This document shows, one piece after another, positions 1-11,225 of a stretch of 64,000 nt of DNA (positions within the stretch are counted from its first letter, which is position 1; each line of letters starts with the position of its first letter). Position numbers and translations under genes: made by a program. The notes beneath the pieces were generated by a model. It ran no database searches. It saw nothing but the letters and a program-made list of their open reading frames with translations, and was not told where the DNA came from. The DNA is from Piscicola geometra (Eukaryota; Annelida; Clitellata; Hirudinida; Piscicolidae), in NCBI GenBank assembly GCA_943735955.1, contig OX030966.1:2545511-2609510 (forward strand), in the 5' to 3' direction.

Positions 1-953
1 TTAAAAAGTGAATCATATAATGTTGTAAAACTACTAAATTAGTTTTATAATTTCAAAAATTAACAATAATTTTCGCCCATGAAGAGATCCATTACCAACA
101 TTTTTCTTCGAAATAGAACAGAATGAATGATTAACAGACAGAAAAATGGCGCCTTGAGCTGTTGAGTATTTTTTACTCTTTAAAACTTTTCACTTTTATT
201 AATTTTTTCAACATATTAAACTTTTAACGTTTTACTTTTATATTTTAGAAATTGAATTTGAAAAAAAAGTGTTTAATATAAAATCTCTTATTTATTCTTG
301 AGGGAAAAAGAAACTGGTAGTTGTTTTTACTAACTATTGTCTTTTATTTTTATAAGCTCTGGAAAACACTTGTCATGAAAACCAGTTCTAGTTTAATGAT
401 TAGGATTTTTCTGATTTATACTATGTAGCTTATAGTCCTTTTTCTTTATTGGGTGGAGTCGGATTTATTACATTCATCGTCTTATCTTCTCACTTATAAT
501 GAGCAATAGAATCAGCCATCAGAATTTCTACCCAAATAAAAAGAAAAATCTTAAGAAAAATGAGCTGGCCAACCAAAAAAACATCCAGATTGAAAGAATA
601 TTAATAATAGATCCTTCAAATTAGATTTGTGACAAATAACGCATTTAATATCTGAACGAATAAGAAAATTAGAAAAAAAATATTTGAACAAAAATTAATA
701 AAATACGAATAATTACCGTTGTTTAATATATATATATATATATATATATAACTTTGAAAAACGTTTATAAAATAAACTAACTCTTTAAAATTTATGGGTT
801 AAATTCATGATTTTTAAAATGATTATCACGTGATCTCTATTTTCTATGTGATGAAAATATTCAATTAATGAAAACTATTAAATTATTCAATTCATGAAAA
901 ACTTTTAAATTATTCCATCGATAAAATACTATTTAATTATTGAATGAATGAAT
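1..953. other. AT-rich sequence without a recognisable gene
   Basis: I see no exon-like island here. A short (TA)n run lies at 724-750. From about 860 onward there are diverged units resembling the satellite that starts after 1081, so the satellite once reached further left or has decayed at its edge. Confidence 0.6.
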
Positions 954-1066
954 GGGTAGCCGAGTGTGTAATGACTTTCAGCCTGACCATGGTTTAATGC
1001 TCCTAGGTTCGAGTGCAACCGATGCCCTAATAATCCGCGCGTAATAATCCAAATTTATTGCAGAAT
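954..1066 (+). repeat. tRNA-derived SINE, family A, copy 1
   Basis: The sequence begins gggtagccgagt, an A-box-like stretch, and about 55 bases later reads ggttcgagtgcaaccgatgcc, a B-box-like stretch (GGTTCGA core). The same head and B box recur in opposite orientation at 52209-52080, with the same spacing allowing small gaps. Two copies of one pol III-type unit in unrelated places indicate a dispersed tRNA-derived SINE. This copy sits between decayed and intact satellite, so it inserted at or near the satellite edge. The 3' end is uncertain. Confidence 0.6.
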
Positions 1067-1080
1067 TGTATCAATAAGAT

Positions 1081-4000
1081 GTATAATACTTTTAAATTAT
1101 TCAATAAATGAAATACTTTTAAATTATTCAATTAATGAAATACTTTTAAATTATTCAATTAATGAAATACTTTTAAATTATTCAATTAATGAAATACTTT
1201 TAAATTAGTCAATTAATGAAATACTTTTAAATTATTCAATTAATGAAATACTTTTAAATTATTCAATTAATGAAATACTTTTAAATTATTCAATTAATGA
1301 AATACTTTTAAATTATTCAATTAATGAAATACTTTTAAATTATTCAATTAATGAAATACTTTTAAATTAGTCAATTAATGAAATACTTTTAAATTATTCA
1401 TTTAATGAAATACTTTTAAATTATTCAATTAATGAAATACTTTTAAATTATTTAATTAATGAAATACTTTTACATTATTCAATTAATGAAATACTTTTAC
1501 ATTATTCAATTAATGAAATACTTTCAAATTATTCAATTAATGAAATACTTTTAATTTATTCAATTAATGAAATACTTTTAAATTATTCAATTAATGAAAT
1601 ACTTTTAAATTATTCAATTAATGAAATACTTTTAAATTATTCAATTAATGAAATACTTTCAAATTAGTCAATTAATGAAATACTTTCAAATTAGTCAATT
1701 AATGAAATACTTTTAAATTATTCAATTAATGAAATACTTTTAAATTATTCAATTAATGAAATACTTTTAAATTATTTAATTAATGAAATACTTTTACATT
1801 ATTCAATTAATGAAATACTTTTACATTATTCAATTAATGAAATACTTTCAAATTATTCAATTAATGAAATACTTTTAATTTATTCAATTAATGAAATACT
1901 TTTAAATTATTCAATTAATGAAATACTTTTAAATTATTCAATTAATGAAATACTTTTAAATTATTCAATTAATGAAATACTTTCAAATTAGTCAATTAAT
2001 GAAATACTTTCAAATTAGTCAATTAATGAAATACTTTTAAATTATTCAATTAATGAAATACTTTTAAATTATTCAATTAATTAAATACTTTTAAATTATT
2101 CAATTAATGAAATACTTTTAAATTATTCAATTAATGAAATACTTTTAAATTATTCAATTAATGAAATACTTTTAAATTATTCAATTAATGAAATACTTTT
2201 AAATTATTCAATTAATGAAATACTTTTAAATTATTCAATTAATGAAATACTTTTAAATTATTCAATTAATGAAATACTTTTAAATTATTCAATTAATGAA
2301 ATACTTTTAAATTATTCAATTAATGAAATACTTTTAAATTATTCAATTAATGAAATACTTTTAAATTATTCAATTAATGAAATACTTTTAAATTATTCAA
2401 TTAATGAAATACTTTTAAATTATTCAATTAATGAAATACTTTTAAATTATTCAATTAATGAAATACTTTTAAATTATTCAATTAATGAAATACTTTTAAA
2501 TTATTCAATTAATGAAATACTTTTAAATTATTCAATTAATGAAATACTTTTAAATTATTCAATTAATGAAATACTTTTAAATTATTCAATTAATGAAATA
2601 CTTTTAAATTATTCAATTAATGAAATACTTTTAAATTATTCAATTAATGAAATACTTTTAAATTATTCAATTAATGAAATACTTTTAAATTATTCAATTA
2701 ATGAAATACTTTTAAATTATTCAATTAATGAAATACTTTTAAATTATTCAATTAATGAAATACTTTTAAATTATTTAATTAATGAAATACTTTTAAATTA
2801 TTCAATTAATGAAATACTTTTAAATTATTCAATTAATGAAATACTTTTAAATTATTCAATTAATGAAATACTTTTAAATTATTCAATTAATGAAATACTT
2901 TTAAATTAGTCAATTAATGAAATACTTTTAAATTATTCAATTAATGAAATACTTTTAAATTATTCAATTAATGAAATACTTTTAAATTATTCAATTAATG
3001 AAATACTTTCAAATTATTCATTTAAGGAAATACTTTTAAATTATTCAATTAATGAAATACTTTTAAATTATTCAATTAATGAAATACTTTTACATTATTC
3101 AATTAATGAAATACTTTTAAATTATTCAATTAATGAAATACTTTCAAATTATTCAATTAATGAAATACTTTTAATTTATTCAATTAATGAAATACTTTCA
3201 AATTATTCAATTAATGAAATATTTTTAAATTATTCAATTAATGAAATACTTTTAAATTATTCAATTAATGAAATACTTTCAAATTAGTCAATTAATGAAA
3301 TACTTTTAAATTATTCAATTAATGAAATACTTTTAAATTATTCATTTAATGAAATACTTTTAAATTATTCAATTAAGGAAATACTTTTAAATTATTCAAT
3401 TAATGAAATACTTTTAAATTATTCAATTAATAAAATACTTTTAAATTATTCAATTAATGAAATACTTTTAAATTATTCAATTAATGAAATACTTTTAAAT
3501 TAGTCAATTAATGAAATACTTTTAAATTATTCATTTAATGAAATACTTTTAAATTATTCAATTAATGAAATACTTTTAAATTATTTAATTAATGAAATAC
3601 TTTTACATTATTCAATTAATGAAATACTTTTACATTATTCAATTAATGAAATACTTTCAAATTATTCAATTAATGAAATACTTTTAATTTATTCAATTAA
3701 TGAAATACTTTTAAATTATTCAATTAATGAAATACTTTTAAATTATTCAATTAATGAAATACTTTTAAATTATTCAATTAATGAAATACTTTCAAATTAG
3801 TCAATTAATGAAATACTTTCAAATTAGTCAATTAATGAAATACTTTTAAATTATTCAATTAATGAAATACTTTTAAATTATTCAATTAATTAAATACTTT
3901 TAAATTATTCAATTAATGAAATACTTTTAAATTATTCAATTAATGAAATACTTTTAAATTATTCAATTAATGAAATACTTTTAAATTATTCAATTAATGA

Positions 4001-5866
4001 AATACTTTTAAATTATTCAATTAATGAAATACTTTTAAATTATTCAATTAATGAAATACTTTTAAATTATTCAATTAATGAAATACTTTTAAATTATTCA
4101 ATTAATGAAATACTTTTAAATTATTCAATTAATGAAATACTTTTAAATTATTCAATTAATGAAATACTTTTAAATTATTCAATTAATGAAATACTTTTAA
4201 ATTATTCAATTAATGAAATACTTTTAAATTATTCAATTAATGAAATACTTTTAAATTATTCAATTAATGAAATACTTTTAAATTATTCAATTAATGAAAT
4301 ACTTTTAAATTATTCAATTAATGAAATACTTTTAAATTATTCAATTAATGAAATACTTTTAAATTATTCAATTAATGAAATACTTTTAAATTATTCAATT
4401 AATGAAATACTTTTAAATTATTCAATTAATGAAATACTTTTAAATTATTCAATTAATGAAATACTTTTAAATTATTCAATTAATGAAATACTTTTAAATT
4501 ATTCAATTAATGAAATACTTTTAAATTATTCAATTAATGAAATACTTTTAAATTATTCAATTAATGAAATACTTTTAAATTATTCAATTAATGAAATACT
4601 TTTAAATTATTCAATTAATGAAATACTTTTAAATTATTTAATTAATGAAATACTTTTAAATTATTCAATTAATGAAATACTTTTAAATTATTCAATTAAT
4701 GAAATACTTTTAAATTATTCAATTAATGAAATACTTTTAAATTATTCAATTAATGAAATACTTTTAAATTAGTCAATTAATGAAATACTTTTAAATTATT
4801 CAATTAATGAAATACTTTTAAATTATTCAATTAATGAAATACTTTTAAATTATTCAATTAATGAAATACTTTCAAATTATTCATTTAAGGAAATACTTTT
4901 AAATTATTCAATTAATGAAATACTTTTAAATTATTCAATTAATGAAATACTTTTACATTATTCAATTAATGAAATACTTTTAAATTATTCAATTAATGAA
5001 ATACTTTCAAATTATTCAATTAATGAAATACTTTTAATTTATTCAATTAATGAAATACTTTCAAATTATTCAATTAATGAAATATTTTTAAATTATTCAA
5101 TTAATGAAATACTTTTAAATTATTCAATTAATGAAATACTTTCAAATTAGTCAATTAATGAAATACTTTTAAATTATTCAATTAATGAAATACTTTTAAA
5201 TTATTCATTTAATGAAATACTTTTAAATTATTCAATTAAGGAAATACTTTTAAATTATTCAATTAATGAAATACTTTTAAATTATTCAATTAATAAAATA
5301 CTTTTAAATTATTCAATTAATGAAATACTTTTTAATTATTCAATTAATGAAATACTTTTTAATTATTCAATTAATAAAATACTTTTAAATTATTCAATTA
5401 ATGAAATACTTTTAAATTATTCAATTAATGAAATACTTTTAAATTATTCAATTAATTAAATACTTTTAAATTATTCAATTCATGAAATACTTTTAAATTA
5501 TTCAATTCATGAAATACTTTTACATTATTCAATTCATGAAATACTTTTAAATTATTCAATTCATGAAATACTTTTAAATTATTCAATTCATGAAATACTT
5601 TTAAATTATTCAATTCATGAAATACTTTTAAATTATTCAATTCATGAAATACTTTTAAATTATTCAATTCATGAAATACTTTTAAATTATTTAATTCATG
5701 AAATACTTTTAAATTATTCAATTTATGAAATACTTTTAAATTATTCAATTCATGAAATACTTTTAAATTATTCAATTTATGAAATACTTTTAAATTATTC
5801 AATTCATGAAATACTTTTACATTATTCAATTAATGAAATACTTTCAAATTATTCAATTAATGAAAA
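1081..5866. repeat. 27-bp satellite array with higher-order repeats
   Basis: About 177 copies of a 27-bp unit, attcaattaatgaaatactt plus ttaaatt, run head to tail. Variant units recur at fixed offsets. The ttatttaatt variant at 1775 recurs at 3584 and the attaattaaatac variant at 2081 recurs at 3890, both 1809 bp (67 units) apart. The variants at 2774, 3021 and 3216 recur at 4637, 4884 and 5079, all 1863 bp (69 units) apart. A further 324-bp (12-unit) shift links 1451 and 1775. From 5477 to 5815 the units read caattcatgaa instead of caattaatgaa, which removes a stop codon on the minus strand and leaves a chance open frame of nine-residue repeats. That frame is not a gene. Confidence 0.95.
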
Positions 5867-7107
5867 TTTTTTTAGCTATTCAATTAATCAAAATCTGTTC
5901 AATATAACGGGAAAAATAAAAGTCCAAAAATCTCATATGTTTGAAACAAATCAATACCTCATAAAAAAGTTAAAAGACTCTTTTTAAAAGAAGTAAGAGT
6001 AGTTATTGTCATTCAGGTTTGATTGCCTCCTCAGCTCGCTTTAAACATCTTCCCGCTCGCTAATGCATTCTTCAATTATTCTTCGCCCACGCACTCAACA
6101 AATGGCCTATTTTCATTAGGAGTAGGCTTTTATTGCCACATTCAACTATTCAATTGTTAATACACTACGAGTCATTATTCATCTATTTAGGGCATTTTCC
6201 ATCTTCCATGAGGCTTTTTGAGCCGATGATTTAGGAAGCCGCATTGGAGGCACAATAAAACACAAGTCTCTTTTAGAATTAGTTTGGTTTGGCTGGAGAT
6301 ATAGATAGTGGTGTTAGTAGTGGTAGGAATAAGATTAATGTCGCTGTTTCTTAAGAATTGAGCTACATTAGTGAGTACTGTTCACATATTTTTAGTTTAT
6401 TAATCTATTCACGACAACTTTAAAATCACCTCCACTGAAACTTCACATACTTCCTTTTTTCTAAAATTAATTTTATTATTTTTTGCAAACCTTACACTCT
6501 GCTTCTTGAAAACTGCATGTAGTCAATCATCTTTACTATTTCAAACTTGAGTCTTTTTTACTTTTGTTATCTGTTTTGTTGTTTTTATTTATGACAATTA
6601 TTTTATTTTATTTAAATTTAAATCTTAGTAATACAGAATAAAAATAGATTATCTCTTTTATGAGGATCAAAATTTCATTTGAGAATATATTAATATTCTT
6701 TTCTGATATTTTTCCAATAAAGACATGACAAGTACAACGTTATTATTAAGAAATAAGAGCTTAAAACTAAGCTCTATGAGCATTAAATACAAGGATGCAA
6801 TTATAAATAATACTCCTAAAAACAGTGATTTTGAATTAATAAAAGTGTGAAATATTCAATAAAAATCATGATGACGATCATCTGCTTGGCCGTGAGAAAG
6901 AAAATCTTTGTAAAGATGATTTAGAGTCAAAATATACTTTACCCAAAAATGATATTGGACGAAATAGTTCTTAATAAAAATAAACCTTTGACGAAATAGA
7001 TCTTAACCCCTAACCCAAAGTCTAATCTTGTTAAGGGCTATTTTTTAAGAGTATTTCATCCAAGGTAAATTTTTTTAAAGGGAATTTTTTACAAGATCTA
7101 TTTGGTC
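5867..7107. other. Stretch without a recognisable gene
   Basis: After the satellite comes about 1.2 kb of AT-rich sequence with a slightly GC-richer patch near 6000-6330. I found no convincing exon, RNA or element end. The last eight bases, ATTTGGTC at 7100-7107, are the left target duplication of the next element. Confidence 0.5.
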
Positions 7108-8024
7108 TAGAAACCGACCGAAACATTTTTTTTTCGGCCGAAACCGAAATTAGGCCGAAATTAAAATCCTATTTTCGGCCGAAACCGAAATTATGCCAAA
7201 ATTGAAATTCAATTTTCGGCCGAAACCGAAATTTTTCCGAACTTTCATTGAAAACAAAAAAATAGGATTTAATAAGTAAATCCAAACAAGCGTATATTTT
7301 AGGCTAAAAAATAAAAAATGTTCAACAACAAAAATGGTCTACATAAGTAATTGTTTATTAAAATCAAAAAATAGTATTGAATGATGACAATTTCTGTTTA
7401 ATAATTAAATCCAAACAAACGAATATTGAAAGCAAGAAATAACTGTTTTTAAACATTTTCACCAAGAAGGTTGCTGCGACGATCTGCGTAGATTTTCCCT
7501 GCAGAACTAAATAGTTGCTCGCTAGCCACACTTGTTAGGGGTGCAGATAAGTATTTTTGAGCAGCAGGCTCAAGACATGAATATTGACTGCAATGCCAAT
7601 ATATTGGGTGTTTTGTTGATTCTAGGCTCTTTAAGATACGCCTGGGCTTTCGATTCATATACAGTGTTTATCTAAGCAAGGATATATAGAATTCCAAATG
7701 CTTGTACATGTTATTCGAATAATTAGTCTAATGACACCCATAAATCAATCAACTACGATAACTAATAGATATCTAATAGAGATGAGAATCGAACCCAAAC
7801 TTAATAGTCCGAGTTCGATTGAGGATACAAATATATCAGATAAACTACATAAATAAATAAAAATTTCGGTTTTTCGGTAAATATGAGATCCATTTCGGCC
7901 GAAACCGAAATTGAGCAGAAATTAAGAAATTATTTTTGGCCGAAACCGAAAAACTGCCGAAACTAAGAAAATTTACAATTTCGGCGCCGAAACCGAAACC
8001 GAACCGAATTTCGGTCGGTCTCTA
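7108..8024. mobile_element. Non-autonomous hAT transposon, family 1 copy 1
   Basis: The element starts tagaaaccgaccgaaa and ends tttcggtcggtctcta, nearly perfect terminal inverted repeats. It is flanked by an exact 8-bp target duplication, ATTTGGTC (7100-7107 and 8025-8032), the hallmark length of hAT insertion. Both subterminal regions carry many copies of cggccgaaaccgaaatt in inverted orientation. Inside, on the minus strand, is only the C-terminal dimerisation part of a hAT transposase (7658-7449). The catalytic core is missing, so this is an internally deleted derivative. Relatives lie at 33955-34451 and 53773-58504. Confidence 0.93.
7449..7658 (-). pseudogene. hAT transposase C-terminal fragment
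   Basis: The 69-residue frame contains PLTSVASEQLFSSAGKIY followed by [12 protein letters not shown], the hAT C-terminal dimerisation motif (P.TSV.SE..FS.AG.....R..L). The block YSCLEPAAQKYLSAP precedes it. Nothing of the DDE catalytic region remains in the element. The homologous stretch is split by a LINE at 55010-58028, which lets the two copies be compared directly. It is a remnant and not expected to work alone. Confidence 0.85.
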
Positions 8025-8832
8025 ATTTGGTCGTAGACTATAAAAGATGATGAGGTAAAAATGTTAGCTTTTCAACCTCTTTTCATTATTTGTTGCGCCT
8101 TACGCATGGAATTTTACTTAATAAAAAACGTGAGACCACCACCAAAGGCACACTGTTAGCTCAAACGTGAGACCACAATAGATACGCTCGTGTGCATATA
8201 TTATCCGTTATAATCTCTTTTAAATTTAGTCACAATATGAATGCTCCAAGGATAGGGTCAAGGTTGCTTTATAAAAATCAAATGACTTATTATTTTTTTG
8301 TAAAATTTAGAAATCATAAAAAATATAGGTATATTATGCATACATTACATAAACATAAGCCTGAGCCATTTTTAAAAACTATCTAAAACAATTATTATTT
8401 TAACGCCTAATTGAAATAAATCCACGATCCTTTTATAGGGAAATTCTAAACTTTTACGCCTATTTTTAAAAAGCTCAATTGTTGAAATGATTTTTTTAAG
8501 AAGGGTCCTTTATTAGATGACTACCAATGCTAAAAGTGCCTACGTGAAAAAACTGCCGCACTTATTGTTAATTCAAAAAAAATGCAATTAAAAAAATGTA
8601 AATAAAATTGAAATTTTTAAATAATTTCTACATTTAAAATGAACTTTTCGACGTTTTTGATTTTTTATGTTTTTTAACGAAACATTTTTTTATTAAAATT
8701 AAAATTAAAATAGTTAAATGAACTTCACGCTTTTGACTCTTTTCTTAACGAAGAGACATCGGTTTTCAGTACAAACGTAGAACGCAAAATCGCACCGTGA
8801 AACATACAAAAACATTATATGCAATGTATATT

Positions 8833-9650
8833 ACCGTAAAATATCAATATATTTTCACAATTTCAAATAATTGTTTTTTTCAAATGTACCCACCACCAAA
8901 TGTACGAAAAAAAAGGTATTTTTTCAATTAATCCAGAAAAATCAAAATTGATGAATATTCTTGATCATATTAAATTCTTCATAGTATAATTGAATATCAG
9001 TTACGAGTTGTATTATTATTCGCCATGATTACCACCATAGACATTCTTGTCATTGAAATGTATGTCTGAACTAGGACCCAAAATCTTAGCGACAAATGAT
9101 GGTGTCTGAACATTACGAATGTCCAACAATCTGGTATTTTTCAGTATGAATAGAACACTAGTATATTATAACCATATGTACCTTTTATAAAAAAATATGT
9201 TAACTAATCTTAACCCTAAAAAGGCTCATATTTTGAACTACCGTAAAATACCTATATATTTACATATTTTTAAATAATTGTTTTTCAAATTTAAGAAAAG
9301 ATACGTTTATTCAACTAATTCTACACCAATTTGAATCAATAAATATTGAAGCTCTTTGCTCATTACTCTTTCTATTTTTAGTTAAATTAAATTATTCATA
9401 ATACTATATAAATTTATTTACGAGTATTATCATTACTCGGCATAATTAATAGCAAAGTATATACTAGATTGAAAAAATTGTTTTAAATTAAAAAGTAAAA
9501 ATTATTTTTTAGACAAATGATGATGTTTGAGCATAAGGAATGTCCGAAAAATCTTATATTTAAAAATAAATTTAAAAGCTTTAATATCAGATTTATCCAA
9601 CAGAGTTCATATGAATTAAACCTTTGAATAGGGGGGGAGCATAATCATCG
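8833..9650. repeat. Diverged tandem duplication of about 410 bp
   Basis: The stretch beginning accgtaaaatatcaatatat at 8833 recurs diverged at 9240, and gacaaatgatggtgtctgaa at 9091 recurs at 9512 as gacaaatgatgatgtttgag. The offsets of 407 and 421 bp differ only by indels. No coding content is evident in either copy. Confidence 0.6.
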
Positions 9651-10959
9651 ATTTCAAAATTTCAATACGTCCAATTAGGACATGATTAACACTAACAATA
9701 CAAGAAGTTTGAAATACAAATTAATTTTTTATGTTAAAAATAACCCCCCCCCGCGATTGAAAAAAACACACAAAATGGGAGATAAACCTTTTAATCACTA
9801 GAAAGACACTTTTTTGTTTTATATATATTTCAATCTTTCTTGGTTGATACTTACATTTATTCAAATTTTTTAAACCTATTTATTTCCAGTGAAAGAATCT
9901 TTTTTTTTTGTTTAAACAGGCATACAAGTTTAAGTCTTTTTGGCTTCTTTCTAAAAAATAATTTTTTTTTATTTTTGCCTTAGAAAAAACTTAGTTTCCG
10001 TTTCTTCACTCTACTTAAGTTTCGACTGTTTTTTGCTTGACCCGTTGCTTTGAAGCCTACGAAAGACGGGATCTGTCCATCTCTAGGCTGCTGACTCTTT
10101 TATAGAATGATGGATCTACTGACTGCATTCAATTTACTAGTTTTTTTAGTCTATGGTTCACCTTATCACACGGCCTAAGGTTGTGAACAAGAGTGTCATC
10201 GATTTCAAAAGCCTGCTCACTGATTGGGTACTTCATAGGTAAAGCCTTTTTATCAATGTCTTAGTCTTTCTTTTGCCTATCTAAAACCATATTGAAAAGG
10301 GGCTGTATAATGAAAATTGAATTATAGATTTACTCCGAGGGCTCAACTGCTACTTCTGACACTACATGCACATCCAAACCGGAAAACACCACCAGAACAA
10401 CTTGAAATAGAAAGGTTCCAACTTCTCTCAATAGACAGCCAGGCGATTTTTTATTTGTGGGTTTTGGCTTGAAAACTCAGTGAGATCTTTAAAGTGATGA
10501 ATAAGAATTGTTTTTTAAAAAAACAGAATTTTTTGTTTTCGTAAAAAACAGCCCACTGGATACCATTATTTACTCAAGGTAGAGGAGAAACTCATTGAAT
10601 CGGTTCTATTATTAATGATATTTACGTTTTTCAAACAAAATTGAAAGTAACACATTCTCTTATTCTGGTCAGTGAACTGCTATATCAAACGTGTCAATTC
10701 GCAAAAACCCTCATTTATTGTTTTTGTTTCTATAAAAAAATTGTTATTGCTACAAGTAGTTCTACAATCAAGATTAATATAAAAGTTTTCAAAACTACAA
10801 AATTCAATTTAGATAAAAATATTTAAATAATCTAGAGTTTTATTCAGATTTTTTTTTTCTTAAAACTTTAATTTTATTTTTTTGTAAATAAACATGATTT
10901 TTTTGTGAATAAATTGTATTTATTTGTGAGTAAATTATATTTTTTTGTAAATTAATTAT
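9651..10959. other. Stretch without a recognisable gene
   Basis: Two short G or C runs (around 9632 and 9747) flank about 110 bp and could be ends of a small decayed element. The patch 10020-10440 is richer in GC than its surroundings but has no long open frame and no family I recognise. The open frame at 10641-10826 is Ile, Phe and Lys rich, in line with base composition, and has no family match. Confidence 0.4.
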
Positions 10960-10965
10960 TTATTA

Positions 10966-11225
10966 AAAAATCATATTTTAAAAAATCATATTTAAAAAAA
11001 TCATATTTAAAAAAAATCATATTTAAAAAAATCATATTTTGAAAAAATCATATTTAAAAAAATCATATTCAAAAAAAATCATATTTTAAAAAAATCATAT
11101 TTAAAAAAAATCATATTTTAAAAAAATCATATTTAAAAAAAACCATATTTAAAAAAAATCATATTTAAAAAAAATCAAATTTAAAAAAATCATATTAAAA
11201 AAAAATCATATTTAAAAAATAATAA
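10966..11225. repeat. Degenerate tandem repeat, aaaaaaatcatattt unit
   Basis: About 17 copies of a roughly 15-bp unit (aaaaaaatcatattt with indels in the A run) lie head to tail. The A-run length variation fits slippage. No element ends are visible. Confidence 0.85.

Noticed and set aside
5452..5829. A 125-codon minus-strand frame of nine-residue repeats
   Set aside because: It is a translation of the 27-bp satellite in a block that lost its stop codon. There are no gene signals.
1081..5866. A CRISPR array
   Set aside because: The units are contiguous with no unique spacers, and the genome is animal.
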